A stretch of 64,000 nucleotides of DNA from Caulobacteraceae bacterium (GCA_019748055.1 JAIEQC010000008.1:60894-124893), one strand, 5' to 3'. Counted from the first letter of the stretch, positions 24,184-35,389 are shown. Translations and numbers: made by a program. Notes: generated from the letters alone by a model not told the origin.

Positions 24184-24888
24184 TCAGAATTCCGCGAGAA
24201 GGCTGCGCATGCGCAGGATTTCAGCCGTCTGGTCGCCCACGACGGAGGACACGAAGTCGCTCATCAGCGTGTCCTGGGCGGCGTCCGGCACGGCCAGCAG
24301 GGCGTCGACCATGTCGAGCGCGCCCTGGTGGTGCTGGATCATGCCTTCCAGAAACAGGCGGTCGAACTGGGGCCCGGACGCCGCGGCCAGCCGCGCCATC
24401 TGGGCGGGCGACAGCATGCCGGGCATCAGCGGCGTCTCGGACGGCGCGGTCGAATGACCCGCGTGGCCCGCATGGGCGTCGTGTCCGCCGCCATGGCCGG
24501 CGTGCAGGTCGTGCGCCTCGATCGGCAGTCCCCGCGACTCCAGCCAGCCGGTCATCAGCGCCATCTCCGACGCCTGGCTGATCGCGATGCGTCGGCCCAA
24601 CGCCTTGATCCGGGGCGAGTGTCCGCGCGTCTCGAGCAGTTCGACCATCTCCACCGCCTGGGCGTGGTGGACGATCATGTGGCGCATGAACTGGACGTCG
24701 GCGTCGATGAAGCTGGTCCGCCCCATCTCCCGCGCCTGCTCGGCCGTCACGACGCGCGAGGGCTGACCGGGTGCGCCGGGGTTGAAGATCGGCGGCGACG
24801 CCGGCGGGTCCTGGACCGCGCCGGCGACGAGAGGGTCGTGAAGGATCAGGGTCAGGGCCGATGCGGCGAGGCCCAGCAGATGCGGCAA
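24184..24888 (-). CDS. DUF305 periplasmic ferritin-like protein
   Basis: 234 aa, with an N-terminal signal region. Two DUF305 helical pairs are visible: DVQFMRHMIVHHAQAVEMVELLETRG (about residue 65) and FDRLFLEGMIQHHQGALDMVDALL (about 180), with MI.HH motifs that may bind metal. Between them is a His/Gly-rich segment (DLHAGHGGGHDAHAGHAGH). DUF305 proteins often accompany copper or oxidative-stress genes; here the partner is the LVIVD protein. A metal-related envelope role is inferred. Confidence 0.88.
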   Translation of the reverse strand: MPHLLGLAASALTLILHDPLVAGAVQDPPASPPIFNPGAPGQPSRVVTAEQAREMGRTSFIDADVQFMRHMIVHHAQAVEMVELLETRGHSPRIKALGRRIAISQASEMALMTGWLESRGLPIEAHDLHAGHGGGHDAHAGHAGHSTAPSETPLMPGMLSPAQMARLAAASGPQFDRLFLEGMIQHHQGALDMVDALLAVPDAAQDTLMSDFVSSVVGDQTAEILRMRSLLAEF

Positions 24889-24986
24889 GTCATGAACTCC
24901 GAACGACGTCGGCCGCAGACTAGGGCCTGCCCCGCCGTGCGGGCAAGCCGGAAGCCGTGTCTAATCCGTAATGTTCGACGCCGACG

Positions 24987-26390
24987 TCAGATGTGGATCA
25001 CGCGTCCGTAGGCGTCCAGAGCCGCCTCGTGCATCGCCTCGGACATGGTCGGGTGCGGATAGACGATGCCGTGTATGTCCTCTTCGGTCGCCTCCATGGT
25101 GATGGCGGTGACGTAGCCCTGGATCATCTCGGTCACTTCGGCCCCGATCATGTGGGCCCCGATCAGGGCGCCCGTTTTGGCGTCGAAGATGGTCTTCACG
25201 AAGCCCTCGGTCTCGCCGGACGCGATCGCCTTGCCGTTCACGCGGAAGGGGAAGCGACCGATCTTCACGTCGCGCTTCTCGGCTCTGGCTTGCTGTTCGG
25301 TGACGCCGACGGAGGCCACCTGCGGCTGGGCATAGGTGCAGCCGGCGATGGGCGAATGCACGTTCGGCGTCTTGTGGCCCGCGATGTGCTCGGCGGCGTG
25401 AATGCCTTCGTGCGACGCCTTGTGGGCCAGCCAGGGGGCGCCGGCGCAGTCGCCGATGGCGTAGAGCCCCTTCACATTGGTGGCGCAGTGGCCGTCGATG
25501 GTGATGTGGCCGCGGTCCATGTTCACGCCCAGCGCCTCCAGCCCGATGCCGTCGGTGTTGGCGGTGATGCCGACGGCAGAGATGCAGACCTCGGCCTCCA
25601 GCGTCTCGGCCTTGCCGCCGGCCTCGATCGACACCTTCACGCCGGACTTGTCCTTGGCCACTTTCGTGACCTTGCAGCCGGTGCGGAACTTCATGCCGCG
25701 CTTTTCGAACGCTTTCTGCGCGGCCTTGGACACTTCTTCGTCCTCGACCGGCATGATGCGCTCGACGGCCTCGACCACCGTCACTTCGGCGCCCAGCGCG
25801 CGATAGAAGCTGCCGAACTCGATGCCGATGGCGCCCGACCCGATCACGACGATCGACCTGGGCATGAACTTCGGCGCCATGGCCTCGCGATAGGCCCAGA
25901 TGCGGTCGCCGTCGGCCTCCAGCCCGATCTGCGGGATCGCCTTGGCGCGCGCCCCCACCGCCAGCATGACCGACTTCGCCTCGACCGTTCGCGACCCGCC
26001 GGCCTTCAGCGCGATCACGACCTTGGGGGCGTCCTTGCCCTTCTCCAGCTTCGCCGTGCCCTCGATGACCTCGATCTTGTTCTTCTTCATCAGGAAGCCG
26101 ACGCCGCTGTTCAACTGCTTGGCGACGCTGCGCGACCGCTGGATGATGGCGTCGAAGTCGAAGCCGACCTTGTCTGCGGACAGGCCGTAGTCCTTGAGGT
26201 GCGACAGGCTCTCGTACTTCTCGCCCGACTTCAGCAGGGCCTTGGTCGGGATGCAGCCCCAGTTCAGGCAGATGCCGCCCAGGTTCTCCCGTTCCACGAT
26301 CGCGGTCTTCAGGCCCAGCTGGCTGGCCCGAATGGCGGCCACATAGCCGCCGGGGCCCGAGCCGATGACGATCAGGTCGAATTCAGCCAC
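24987..26390 (-). CDS. lpdA: Dihydrolipoyl dehydrogenase (E3)
   Basis: 467-aa FAD-disulfide oxidoreductase that reoxidises dihydrolipoamide in the pyruvate dehydrogenase complex. Seen: FAD motif GSGPGGYVAAIRASQLG, redox-active pair GGICLNWGCIPTKALL, NAD motif GSGAIGIEFGSFYRALG, second FAD motif YAIGDCAG, and the C-terminal interface HAHPTMSEA-like motif (YPHPTMSEAMHEAALDAYG) with the catalytic His. It lies 10 bp after pdhC, last in the pdh operon. Confidence 0.97.
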   Translation of the reverse strand: MAEFDLIVIGSGPGGYVAAIRASQLGLKTAIVERENLGGICLNWGCIPTKALLKSGEKYESLSHLKDYGLSADKVGFDFDAIIQRSRSVAKQLNSGVGFLMKKNKIEVIEGTAKLEKGKDAPKVVIALKAGGSRTVEAKSVMLAVGARAKAIPQIGLEADGDRIWAYREAMAPKFMPRSIVVIGSGAIGIEFGSFYRALGAEVTVVEAVERIMPVEDEEVSKAAQKAFEKRGMKFRTGCKVTKVAKDKSGVKVSIEAGGKAETLEAEVCISAVGITANTDGIGLEALGVNMDRGHITIDGHCATNVKGLYAIGDCAGAPWLAHKASHEGIHAAEHIAGHKTPNVHSPIAGCTYAQPQVASVGVTEQQARAEKRDVKIGRFPFRVNGKAIASGETEGFVKTIFDAKTGALIGAHMIGAEVTEMIQGYVTAITMEATEEDIHGIVYPHPTMSEAMHEAALDAYGRVIHI

Positions 26391-26400
26391 GGTCTCGTCC

Positions 26401-27678
26401 TCAGGCCAGCATGGTCACGGGGTCTTCGATCATCGCCTTGAAGACCTGCAGGAAGCGCGCGCCGACCGCGCCGTCGACGACGCGGTGATCGCAGGTCAGG
26501 GTCACGGTCATGACCGTGGCGACGGCCAGCTGGCCGTCTTTCACGACGGGGCGCTGCTCCCCTGCCCCGACGCTCATGATCGCGCCCTGGGGCTCGTTGA
26601 TGATCGAGGCGAAGGTCTTGATGCCGAACATGCCGAGGTTGGAAACCGAGAAGGTGCCACCCTGGAACTCCTCGGGCTTCAGCTTGCGGTCACGGGCGCG
26701 CTTGGCCAGGTCCTTTGCCTCGGTCGCGATCTGGCGCAGCGACTTGGTCTCGCAGGCGCGGACGATCGGGGTGATCAGGCCGCCGTCGATCGCCACCGCC
26801 ATCGCCACGTCGGCGTGGTGGTGCATGGCGATGCCCTCGGGCGTGTAGCTGGCGTTGGCCTCCGGCACTGCCTTCAGCGCCATGGCCGAGGCCTTCAGCA
26901 CAAAGTCGTTGACCGAGACCTTGATGCCGTCCTTTTCCAGCATCGCATTGACCTTTGCGCGGGCGGCCAACAGGCCGTCGATCTCGCAGTCGATGGTCAG
27001 CGGGAAGTGCGGCACGTCGCGGAAGCTGTCGGTCAGGCGGCGCGCGATGGCCTTGCGCATGCCGTCCAGCGGAATGAGGTCATAGCTGCCGGCCGGGATC
27101 CCCTGCTGCTCCAGCGACAGGACCTGGCGCGGCTCGGCCTTGGCCGGCGCGCCGGCGGCGGGAGCGGCCGCTCCGCCCTTCACGCCTTCGACGTCGCGCC
27201 GGACGATGCGGCCATGCGGCCCTGTGCCCGTGATCGACGACAGGTCGACGCCGTTCTGCGCCGCGATCCGGCGCGCCAGCGGCGAGGCGAAGACGCGTTT
27301 GCCGTCGGACTTCACGGGCGCCGGTGCGGGTTTGGCCGCCTCGGCCCTGGGTTCAGCAGCCGCCGGCGCGGGCTTGATCGTATCGGCTTTGGCAGCCTCA
27401 GCCGCCGGGGCCTTGGCGGGCGTCGGGGCGGCCGCGCCGCCCTCGTCCTTCAGCCGGGCGATCGGTGTGTTCACCTTCACGCCCTCGGTCCCTTCGGCGA
27501 CGAGGATGTCGGTGACCTCTCCCTCATCGACGGCCTCGACCTCCATGGTCGCCTTGTCGGTCTCGATCTCGGCGATCACCTGACCGGCCGAGACCACGTC
27601 CCCGACCTTGACGTGCCATTTCGCCAGCACGCCCTCCTCCATGGTGGGCGACAGGGCGGGCATCAGGATGTCGGTCAT
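26401..27678 (-). CDS. pdhC: Dihydrolipoamide acetyltransferase (E2 of pyruvate dehydrogenase)
   Basis: 425 aa from the ATG at 27678. The N-terminal lipoyl domain has lysine in [11 protein letters not shown]. An Ala/Pro-rich linker, a peripheral-subunit-binding domain ([29 protein letters not shown]) and a catalytic domain ending [15 protein letters not shown] (His and Asp of the acetyltransferase site) follow. The lipoyl domain is nearly identical to that at the start of pdhB. It overlaps the DUF5076 gene by 4 bp. Confidence 0.96.
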   Translation of the reverse strand: MTDILMPALSPTMEEGVLAKWHVKVGDVVSAGQVIAEIETDKATMEVEAVDEGEVTDILVAEGTEGVKVNTPIARLKDEGGAAAPTPAKAPAAEAAKADTIKPAPAAAEPRAEAAKPAPAPVKSDGKRVFASPLARRIAAQNGVDLSSITGTGPHGRIVRRDVEGVKGGAAAPAAGAPAKAEPRQVLSLEQQGIPAGSYDLIPLDGMRKAIARRLTDSFRDVPHFPLTIDCEIDGLLAARAKVNAMLEKDGIKVSVNDFVLKASAMALKAVPEANASYTPEGIAMHHHADVAMAVAIDGGLITPIVRACETKSLRQIATEAKDLAKRARDRKLKPEEFQGGTFSVSNLGMFGIKTFASIINEPQGAIMSVGAGEQRPVVKDGQLAVATVMTVTLTCDHRVVDGAVGARFLQVFKAMIEDPVTMLA

Positions 27679-27992
27679 TGCACGCTCCCTTTCGCCGCGT
27701 CGGGCTCGGCCACCGTGCGGACGTCGTCGGCGGAGATCACCTCCGACATGCCCTTCAGGATCTGGTTGTAGGCCTGCTTCTCGTCCATGCCGTGCCGCAC
27801 CTGATATCCGTGGGCCATGTGACGGGCAGCATAGGCCAGCATGCGGCCGAACTGGGTCGGGTCCGAAAAGGCCGGCTTGATCGCCATGACCGGCTCGCGC
27901 TTCGACCACCACATGCGCAGGATCTCGATCGCCTCGGGGTCGGCCGCCACGCTGTCCGGCACGTTCAGGCGGTGTTCGACGGGCTCGCTCAT
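27675..27992 (-). CDS. DUF5076 protein in the pdh operon
   Basis: 105 aa. [45 protein letters not shown] is characteristic of DUF5076, a short family found between pdhB and pdhC in Caulobacterales and relatives. It overlaps both neighbours by 4 bp, so it is translated with them. A structural or regulatory role in the complex is plausible but unproven. Confidence 0.85.
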   Translation of the reverse strand: MSEPVEHRLNVPDSVAADPEAIEILRMWWSKREPVMAIKPAFSDPTQFGRMLAYAARHMAHGYQVRHGMDEKQAYNQILKGMSEVISADDVRTVAEPDAAKGSVQ

Positions 27993-29374
27993 GCCATGAC
28001 CGCCTTCACGGCCGCCACAACCTTATCGACGCCCGGCAGCGACAGAGCCTCCAGGTTGGCGGCGTAGGGCAGCGGCACGTCTTCCTGGTGCACACGCAGC
28101 GGCGGCGCGTCGAGATAATCGAAGGCGTGCTCGATCACCCGGGCCACGACCTCGGCCCCGACGCCCATCGGACCCCAGCCTTCCTCGGCCGAGACCAGAC
28201 GGCTGGTCTTCTTCACGCTCTCTACGATCGTGTCGGTGTCCAGCGGGCGGAGGGTGCGCAGGTCGACGACCTCGCAGGAGATGCCCTCCTCCGCCAGCTT
28301 CTCGGCCGCCTGCAGGGCGAAGCCGACCATGCGGCTGTGGGCGGTGATGGTGACGTCGGTGCCTTCGCGCCGGACCTTGGCCTTGCCGATCGGAAGGACC
28401 CAGTCCTCGACGTCCGGCACGTCGAACTCCAGCCCGTACATCATCTCATGCTCAAGGAAGACGATCGGGTTCGGATCGCGGATGGCGGCCTTCAGCAGGC
28501 CCTTGGCGTCGGCCGCGTCGTACGGCGCGATCACCTTGAGGCCAGGGATCTGCGCGTACCAGGCCGAATAGTCCTGACTGTGTTGGGCCGCCACGCGGCT
28601 AGCCGCGCCGTTCGGGCCGCGGAACACCATCGGACAGCGGATCTGTCCGCCCGACATGTACAGGGTCTTGGCCGCCGAGTTGATGATGTGGTCGATCGCC
28701 TGCATGGCGAAGTTGAAGGTCATGAACTCGACGATGGGCTTCAGGCCGCTCATCGCCGCGCCCACGCCGACGCCGGCGAAGCCGTATTCGGTGATCGGCG
28801 TGTCGATCACCCGGCGCTCGCCGAACTCCTGCAGCAGCTCGCGGCTGACCTTGTAGGCGCCCTGATACTGGGCGACTTCCTCACCCATCAGGAAGACCGC
28901 CTCGTCGCGGCGCATCTCCTCGGCCATGGCGTCGCGCAGGGCGTCGCGGATGGTGGTCCGCACCATCTTGGCGCCGGCCGGGATTTCCGGGTCACGAAGC
29001 TCAACCCTCGGAGCGGTCGGCCCGGCGGCCTTGGCTGGACGGTCGGCGTCGTCCTGAGTGTTCGACTTCTCGCCTTCCGGGGTCGGCGTCGTCGCTTTCC
29101 CACCCTCAGCCGTAGTCGAATTCGTCGCCGCCGGTTCGTCGCCCGACAGGCGCGCGATCGGGGTGTTGACCTTCACGTTCTCGGAACCCTCAGCCACGAG
29201 GATTTCCAGCACCTCGCCTTCGTCGACGGCCTCGACCTCCATGGTCGCCTTGTCCGTCTCGATCTCGGCGATCACCTGGCCGGCCGACACGGTGTCGCCC
29301 GCCTTGATGTGCCACTTGGTCAGCGTGCCCTCTTCCATCGTGGGGGACAGCGCCGGCATCAGGATGTCGGTCAA
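27989..29374 (-). CDS. pdhB: Pyruvate dehydrogenase E1 beta with N-terminal lipoyl domain
   Basis: 461 aa. Residues 1-80 form a complete lipoyl domain (lipoyl lysine in [11 protein letters not shown]), then a Thr/Pro/Lys linker (about 85-130), then the E1 beta transketolase domain ([72 protein letters not shown]). Lipoyl domains on E1 beta are known in alphaproteobacteria. It starts 3 bp after pdhA and overlaps the DUF5076 gene by 4 bp. Confidence 0.97.
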   Translation of the reverse strand: MTDILMPALSPTMEEGTLTKWHIKAGDTVSAGQVIAEIETDKATMEVEAVDEGEVLEILVAEGSENVKVNTPIARLSGDEPAATNSTTAEGGKATTPTPEGEKSNTQDDADRPAKAAGPTAPRVELRDPEIPAGAKMVRTTIRDALRDAMAEEMRRDEAVFLMGEEVAQYQGAYKVSRELLQEFGERRVIDTPITEYGFAGVGVGAAMSGLKPIVEFMTFNFAMQAIDHIINSAAKTLYMSGGQIRCPMVFRGPNGAASRVAAQHSQDYSAWYAQIPGLKVIAPYDAADAKGLLKAAIRDPNPIVFLEHEMMYGLEFDVPDVEDWVLPIGKAKVRREGTDVTITAHSRMVGFALQAAEKLAEEGISCEVVDLRTLRPLDTDTIVESVKKTSRLVSAEEGWGPMGVGAEVVARVIEHAFDYLDAPPLRVHQEDVPLPYAANLEALSLPGVDKVVAAVKAVMA

Positions 29375-29377
29375 CGG

Positions 29378-30397
29378 TCAGGCCTCCACGTAGACGTCGG
29401 TATAGAGCTCGGACGGGTCCGGCTCCGGGCTTTCCTGGGCGAACTGCACGGCCTCGGCGACGATCGCCTTGATCTCGGCGTCGATGGCCTTGATCTCGTC
29501 CTCGGTCGCCTTGGCGTCGGCCAGCAGCTTCTTCACGTGCTCGATCGGATCGCGGGTCGTCTTGACCTCGTCGACCTCCTCCTTGGTCCGGTACTTGGCC
29601 GGATCGGACATGGAGTGGCCGCGGTAGCGATAGGTCTTCACTTCCAGGATGAAGGGGCCACCGCCTTCACGGGCCCGCTTCACGGCCCGCGCCGTGGCGT
29701 CCTTGACCGCCAGAACGTCCATGCCGTCGACCTGCTCGCCCGGAATGCCGAAGCTGGCCCCGCGCATGTGGAGATCGGTCGTCGCCGAGGCGCGCTCGAT
29801 CGAGGTGCCCATGGCGTACTGGTTGTTCTCGATGATGAAGATGGCCGGCAGCTTCCACAGCTGGGCCATGTTGAAGCTTTCGTACACTTGGCCCTGGTTG
29901 GCCGCGCCGTCGCCGAAATAGATGAAGCTGACCGAGTCGTCGCCGCGGTACTTGCCGGCGAAGGCCAGCCCGGTGCCCAGGGCCACCTGGGCGCCGACGA
30001 TGCCGTGGCCGCCGTAGAAGCCGGTCGGCACGTCGAACATGTGCATCGACCCGCCCTTGCCCTTGGACGAGCCGCCGATGCGCCCGGTCAGCTCGGCCAT
30101 GACCTCTTTCGGGTCCATGCCGGCGGCCAGCATGTGGCCGTGGTCGCGATAGCCGGTGATGATCTTGTCGTGGCCCTGTTTGACGCTCTCCTGAACGCCC
30201 ACGGCCACGGCCTCCTGACCGATGTACAGGTGGCAGAAGCCGCCGATCAGGCCCATGCCGTACAGCTGGCCCGCCCGCTCCTCGAAGCGGCGGATCAGCA
30301 GCATCTCGCGATAGAAGCGGAGGAGATCCTCCTTCGACGCCTGCGGGGCGTTCGGAAGTTTCTTCGGAGCAGTCTTTTCGGAGGGGGCTTTCGCCAT
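29378..30397 (-). CDS. pdhA: Pyruvate dehydrogenase E1 alpha
   Basis: 339 aa. It has the thiamine diphosphate-binding motif GDGAANQGQVYESFNMAQLW, ENNQYAMGTSIERAS and the phospho-loop-like YRYRGHSMSDPAKYRTKEEV. It decarboxylates pyruvate with PdhB. It is first of five tightly spaced genes (pdhA, pdhB, DUF5076, pdhC, lpdA), about 58 bp after the ftsB-like gene. The N-terminus is Lys-rich (EKTAPKKLPNAPQASKED). Confidence 0.97.
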   Translation of the reverse strand: MAKAPSEKTAPKKLPNAPQASKEDLLRFYREMLLIRRFEERAGQLYGMGLIGGFCHLYIGQEAVAVGVQESVKQGHDKIITGYRDHGHMLAAGMDPKEVMAELTGRIGGSSKGKGGSMHMFDVPTGFYGGHGIVGAQVALGTGLAFAGKYRGDDSVSFIYFGDGAANQGQVYESFNMAQLWKLPAIFIIENNQYAMGTSIERASATTDLHMRGASFGIPGEQVDGMDVLAVKDATARAVKRAREGGGPFILEVKTYRYRGHSMSDPAKYRTKEEVDEVKTTRDPIEHVKKLLADAKATEDEIKAIDAEIKAIVAEAVQFAQESPEPDPSELYTDVYVEA

Positions 30398-30455
30398 CCG
30401 CCATCTCCCGGCTGGACCCCAGGGCCGGGGCCTTCTGACTTTACGGAAAGGGGCT

Positions 30456-30809
30456 TTAGCAGCCTTGGTTCCGGAAAGGCAAAGCCGGGATCACGGCCTG
30501 TAACATCAGTTTAGGCGGCGCCGGCGTCGCCTGCACTTCTACGACGACGTCGCGCGGGTCGGAATAGCCGAGCAGCGCCCTCGCCCGCTCTTCCAGCAGG
30601 TCGCGCGACAGGTTGTCGTCGCTGAGATGGCGCACCCGCACCTCGAGGTCTTCGCGTTCACGATCGAGGCGCGCCGCTTCGGTTTCCTTGGCGGTCAGGG
30701 CTTCGGCCCGCGCGTGGGCAGACAGCAGCCCAAGCTGACCAGTCAGCGCCTGGATGGACAGATAGACGACCGCCAGGAACAAAAAGGCGGTGACGCGGTA
30801 CGGCTTCAT
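30456..30809 (-). CDS. ftsB: FtsB/DivIC-like septum formation protein
   Basis: 117 aa from the ATG at 30809 (MKPYRV); an upstream ATG at 30821 adds four residues. It has one transmembrane helix (VTAFLFLAVVYLSIQALTG) then a leucine-zipper-like coiled coil (EALTAKETEAARLDREREDLEVRVRHL) and the YSDPRDVVV-like terminal segment. The family acts with FtsL and FtsQ in the divisome. It lies between eno and pdhA, the usual place in alphaproteobacteria. The symbol is by family and position. Confidence 0.88.
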   Translation of the reverse strand: MKPYRVTAFLFLAVVYLSIQALTGQLGLLSAHARAEALTAKETEAARLDREREDLEVRVRHLSDDNLSRDLLEERARALLGYSDPRDVVVEVQATPAPPKLMLQAVIPALPFRNQGC

Positions 30810-30905
30810 GCGGTCCAGCAACTCGGACGCTCCTTCTGAGCGCGGGGGATTCCCTGATCAGGGATGACCGAAAATGCCTAACGAACCGTAGCTTGGCCGC
30901 GAAAA

Positions 30906-32216
<1,311 letters not shown>

Positions 32217-32263
32217 TTAGCCCAGCCCCTTGCATTTCGCCACCGTCGCGCCGCCTGCGGGCG

Positions 32264-32854
32264 TCATCCGCAGCCTTCCACCAGCTGAATCGTCGGCCCT
32301 CCGGCCATGACCGTCGAGACCTTGCCGTCGCCGCCGACGATGTATCGGACGCCTCGCGCAGCCAGATCCCAGACGTAGTTTCCACTCGTGTCGCCGTTCG
32401 ACCAAACGATGATCTCCTCGGCGGGAGGCGGATCATACTTGGCGGGGGAGACGGCGGCGGCGTCTCCGTAGGCCGCCTTGACCGCAGCGCCGTCGTCGCC
32501 CGGCCCGAACCCCTTTTCGGTCTTCAGCGTCGCGAACCGGTTCAGGATGATGTGGCGAACCTCTCCGCCGTTCAGCATGATCTGCACGCCGGGCGGGGAG
32601 TCGGCGAACTCGAGGATGGCGCAGGACATCACGTCCTCAGGCTGGGTTCGCAATCCGCCCCAGACCTGGGCGAGCTGCGGCACGGTCATGCCGATCCGGA
32701 GCGGACCCAGACCTTCGGGCGTCAGGGTCTCTCCGCTGGAGGCTGGAGCCGGTGCGGTCGCGGTGGAGCCGTCTCCCGAAGCTGGCGCCTCGGCCCGCTG
32801 ACAAGCGGCCAGCGTCAGGATGAGAATGGAACTCAGGGCAAGCGCACGAACCAT
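32264..32854 (-). CDS. Predicted lipoprotein, unknown function
   Basis: 196 aa from the ATG at 32854, preceded by GGAGGG. The signal peptide ends in the lipobox LTLAAC. A Pro/Ala/Ser/Thr linker (to about 40) precedes a folded domain with LGPLRIGMTVPQLAQVWGG and GVRYIVGGDGKVSTVMAGG, a pattern shared by small periplasmic lipoproteins of Caulobacterales that I cannot name further. It is separate from eno (80 bp) and rpmF (89 bp). Confidence 0.75.
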   Translation of the reverse strand: MVRALALSSILILTLAACQRAEAPASGDGSTATAPAPASSGETLTPEGLGPLRIGMTVPQLAQVWGGLRTQPEDVMSCAILEFADSPPGVQIMLNGGEVRHIILNRFATLKTEKGFGPGDDGAAVKAAYGDAAAVSPAKYDPPPAEEIIVWSNGDTSGNYVWDLAARGVRYIVGGDGKVSTVMAGGPTIQLVEGCG

Positions 32855-32943
32855 GGAACCCTCCCTTTGTGAGGGGCCCATTCACGCACGAAAACGGCGC
32901 GCGGGATACCCGCGCGCCGCAAACCTCAAGCCTCCGTCGAGAC

Positions 32944-33126
32944 CTAGTCTTCCTTGGGCGTCAGCACCTGGCGGCCGCGATAGGTGCCGGTCTTCAGGTC
33001 GATGTGGTGCGGGCGCTTCAGCTCGCCGGTGTCCTTGTCCTCGACGTAGGCATTCGTGCCCAGCGCGTCGTGGGCGCGGCGCATGTTGCGGCGGGAGGGC
33101 GATACTTTTCGCTTCGGAACGGCCAT
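32944..33126 (-). CDS. rpmF: Ribosomal protein bL32
   Basis: 60 aa with the standard start [21 protein letters not shown] and C-terminal [18 protein letters not shown]. It lacks the CxxC zinc pair seen in some bL32 proteins (a C-minus form). It stands alone, without plsX or fabH beside it. Confidence 0.97.
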   Translation of the reverse strand: MAVPKRKVSPSRRNMRRAHDALGTNAYVEDKDTGELKRPHHIDLKTGTYRGRQVLTPKED

Positions 33127-33232
33127 GTCCGTCTCAATCTTGGGCTGGGCGCTTCGTCAGCGCGGAAATGACGGCAGCGGCCGAACCGGGCCGCTGCGGG
33201 AGGCGGGCTTATGCCGGAACGTCATGGCGATT

Positions 33233-33757
33233 TCAAGCCTTGCGGCGCGCCGCCCAGTCTTCGCGCGACACAGCATAGAAAAAGCTGTCCTTCCACTCTC
33301 CGCCGACGTTCCAGGTCCGCTCCGCGAAACCGGTTCGGACGAAGCCCAGCTTCTCCAGCAAGCGAATCGACGCGGCGTTCTCCGGATCGACGTCGGCCGT
33401 CGCGGCCGGATGGTCGGTGATGGCGAACAGGCGGTCGACGGCGACCTCGACGGCCTCGGTGGCCAGCCCCAGCCCCCAAACGTCGGGATGCAGAATATAG
33501 CCGACGTCCGGCGCCTTCCAGAAGCCGGCCTTGCCCACCACCCGGCCCTCGAACTCGACCAGGAAGTCCAGTCCGGAGCCTTGGCGCGCCATCATCGACG
33601 CCAGCCAGTCGCGGGTCTGCTCCAGCGTCTCGTGCGGCGGAGAGGACCACCAGGTCATGGCTTCCGGACGGGTGAACACGGCGTGCAGGGCTTGCAGGTC
33701 GTCCGCCCGCGCCGGCCGCAGAACCAGCCGTTCGGTCCTGATCTCGCCCGACGTCAT
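33233..33757 (-). CDS. GNAT acetyltransferase, RimJ/RimL-like
   Basis: 174 aa. TERLVLRPARADDLQALHAVF at the start and WGLGLATEAVEVAVDRLF, AASIRLLEKLGFVRTGFAE in the acetyl-CoA-binding half are typical of RimJ/RimL N-acetyltransferases. It overlaps the preceding acetyltransferase gene by 4 bp and ends the lipA operon. The substrate is unknown. Confidence 0.88.
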   Translation of the reverse strand: MTSGEIRTERLVLRPARADDLQALHAVFTRPEAMTWWSSPPHETLEQTRDWLASMMARQGSGLDFLVEFEGRVVGKAGFWKAPDVGYILHPDVWGLGLATEAVEVAVDRLFAITDHPAATADVDPENAASIRLLEKLGFVRTGFAERTWNVGGEWKDSFFYAVSREDWAARRKA

Positions 33758-34284
33758 GCCAGCGCCTTTTCAAGAACGACGAAGGCCAGGTCGCTCCGGC
33801 GGGGAATGCCGAAGCGCGGATCGGTCGCGGGAAAGGGGCGCCGCTCCCCGGTCAGGCGGTAGCCGCGCCGCTGGTACCAGTCGATAAGTTCGTCCCGCTG
33901 GACGATGACCGTCATCTCCATCCGCGACGCGCCGAATCGGTCGCGGGCCAGCGCCTCGGCTTCGTCGATCAGCCGTCGGCCCAGCCCTTGAGCCTGCAGC
34001 GGCGCCGCGACCGTCAGCATGCCCAGATAGGCCAGCCCCTCGCCCTTGTCTGTGACGTGCACGCAGCCGATCAGGCCGTCGCCGCGTTCAGCCAGGATGA
34101 TGACCTGCCCCTCGTCCGCGATGCTGTCGGCCAGCGCCGCCTCGTCGATCCGGGCGGCGTCCAGCAGATCGGCCTCGTGCGTCCAGCCGACCCGCGCCTG
34201 ATCGCCTCTATAGGCGTGATGCACCAGCGGCTGGAGGTTCGGCACGTCGGTGAGGGTTGCGTGGCGAAAGCGGACGTCATCCAT
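33754..34284 (-). CDS. GNAT acetyltransferase
   Basis: 176 aa. It has LTDVPNLQPLVHHAYRG, YLGMLTVAAPLQAQGLGRRLIDEAEALARDR (acetyl-CoA loop) and DWYQRRGYRLTGERRPFP. It overlaps the LhgO-like gene by 8 bp and the next GNAT by 4 bp. It is a different subfamily from its downstream neighbour, so not a recent duplicate. The substrate is unknown. Confidence 0.87.
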   Translation of the reverse strand: MDDVRFRHATLTDVPNLQPLVHHAYRGDQARVGWTHEADLLDAARIDEAALADSIADEGQVIILAERGDGLIGCVHVTDKGEGLAYLGMLTVAAPLQAQGLGRRLIDEAEALARDRFGASRMEMTVIVQRDELIDWYQRRGYRLTGERRPFPATDPRFGIPRRSDLAFVVLEKALA

Positions 34285-35389
34285 CGCCCAGCATCTCCGC
34301 CACAGCCTCGCCGATCGCCAGCGAACTGGTCAGTCCGGGGCTTTCGATGCCGAAAAGGGCGACGAGGCCTTCGATGCCGTGATCCGCTGGCCCGTGCAGC
34401 TGGAAGTCCGGCTGCGGCTCGCCCGGGCCGTGCAGCTTGGGGCGGATGCCGGCGTAGTCGGGCGTCAGCCGCTCCGCCTCCACGCCCGGCCAGAAGCGCC
34501 GGATGTAGCGCACGAACTCGTCGCGTTTGGCCGGATCGACCGAATAGTCCTCGGTCTCGATGAAGACGAGGTCCGGGCCGAACACGCCCTGCCCGCCCAG
34601 GTCCTTGCGATAGTGGGTGCCCAGCGCGCCGGGGATCGGTGGCGGATAGATCAGCCGATCGAACGGCGCCGCGCCGGTCAGTCGGAAATAGACGCCCTTG
34701 CCGAAATGGCCCTCGGGGATGCGCTCCGCCGGGAAGCCCTCGATGCGCGCGGCCACGTCTTGGGCCTGCAGCCCCGGCGCGGTGACCAGAAGGCGGCAGG
34801 TCGGGGTCGCACCCTCCTCCCCGCCCGCGATGACTGAAAACCCGCCGCCCGGCAGGGGTTCGGCGCGTTTGAAGGGCGTGGCGACCACGACCGAACCGCC
34901 GGCGTCCTCGATCTCGCCCTGCAGCGCCAGCATGTAGCCGTGGCTGTCGAACACCCCGCTCTCGGGCGACAGGAGTGCGGCGTGGGCGTTCAACTGGGGC
35001 TCCAGCGCCCGCGCCTGGGCCCCGGTCAGCCGCTCCATGCCCTCGACGTCATTGGCGCGCGCCTGCTGCAGGATGCCGTCCAGACGCCCGACCTCGGCGT
35101 CTTCCGTGGCGACGACCAGCTTGCCGCACTTCCAGTGATCGACCTTTCGGCTTTCCAGAAAGGCGTAAAGCGCCCGTCGACCGGTGACGCAGAGCCGCGC
35201 CTTCAGCGACCCGGTCGGATAGTAGAGCCCCCCGTGGATGACCTCACTGTTCCGGCTGGAGACGCCCTGGCCGATATGCGGCTCCTTCTCCAGCACCAGA
35301 ACCGTCAGCCCTCGCATCGCCAATGCCCGCCCGCAGGCCAGGCCCACGGCCCCTGCGCCCACCACGACGGCGTCGAAGTCGAAACTCAC
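34277..35389 (-). CDS. lhgO: FAD-dependent oxidoreductase, L-2-hydroxyglutarate oxidase-like
   Basis: 370 aa of the DAO family. The dinucleotide-binding motif AVVVGAGAVGLACGRALAMRG is at the N-terminus, followed by SSRNSEVIHGGLYYPTGSLKARLC and, near the C-terminus, GIRPKLHGPGEPQPDFQ and LVALFGIESPGLTSSLAIGE. The IHGGLYY and IESPGLT motifs match LhgO/YgaF. It probably repairs L-2-hydroxyglutarate made by promiscuous dehydrogenases. Overlaps with both neighbours put it in the lipA operon, fitting a link to 2-oxoacid dehydrogenase metabolism. Confidence 0.85.
   Translation of the reverse strand: MSFDFDAVVVGAGAVGLACGRALAMRGLTVLVLEKEPHIGQGVSSRNSEVIHGGLYYPTGSLKARLCVTGRRALYAFLESRKVDHWKCGKLVVATEDAEVGRLDGILQQARANDVEGMERLTGAQARALEPQLNAHAALLSPESGVFDSHGYMLALQGEIEDAGGSVVVATPFKRAEPLPGGGFSVIAGGEEGATPTCRLLVTAPGLQAQDVAARIEGFPAERIPEGHFGKGVYFRLTGAAPFDRLIYPPPIPGALGTHYRKDLGGQGVFGPDLVFIETEDYSVDPAKRDEFVRYIRRFWPGVEAERLTPDYAGIRPKLHGPGEPQPDFQLHGPADHGIEGLVALFGIESPGLTSSLAIGEAVAEMLGDG

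Noticed and set aside
28088..30514. 808-codon open frame antisense to pdhB and pdhA
   Set aside because: High-GC shadow frame; low-complexity His/Arg/Gly/Leu text with no motif, opposite clearly real genes.
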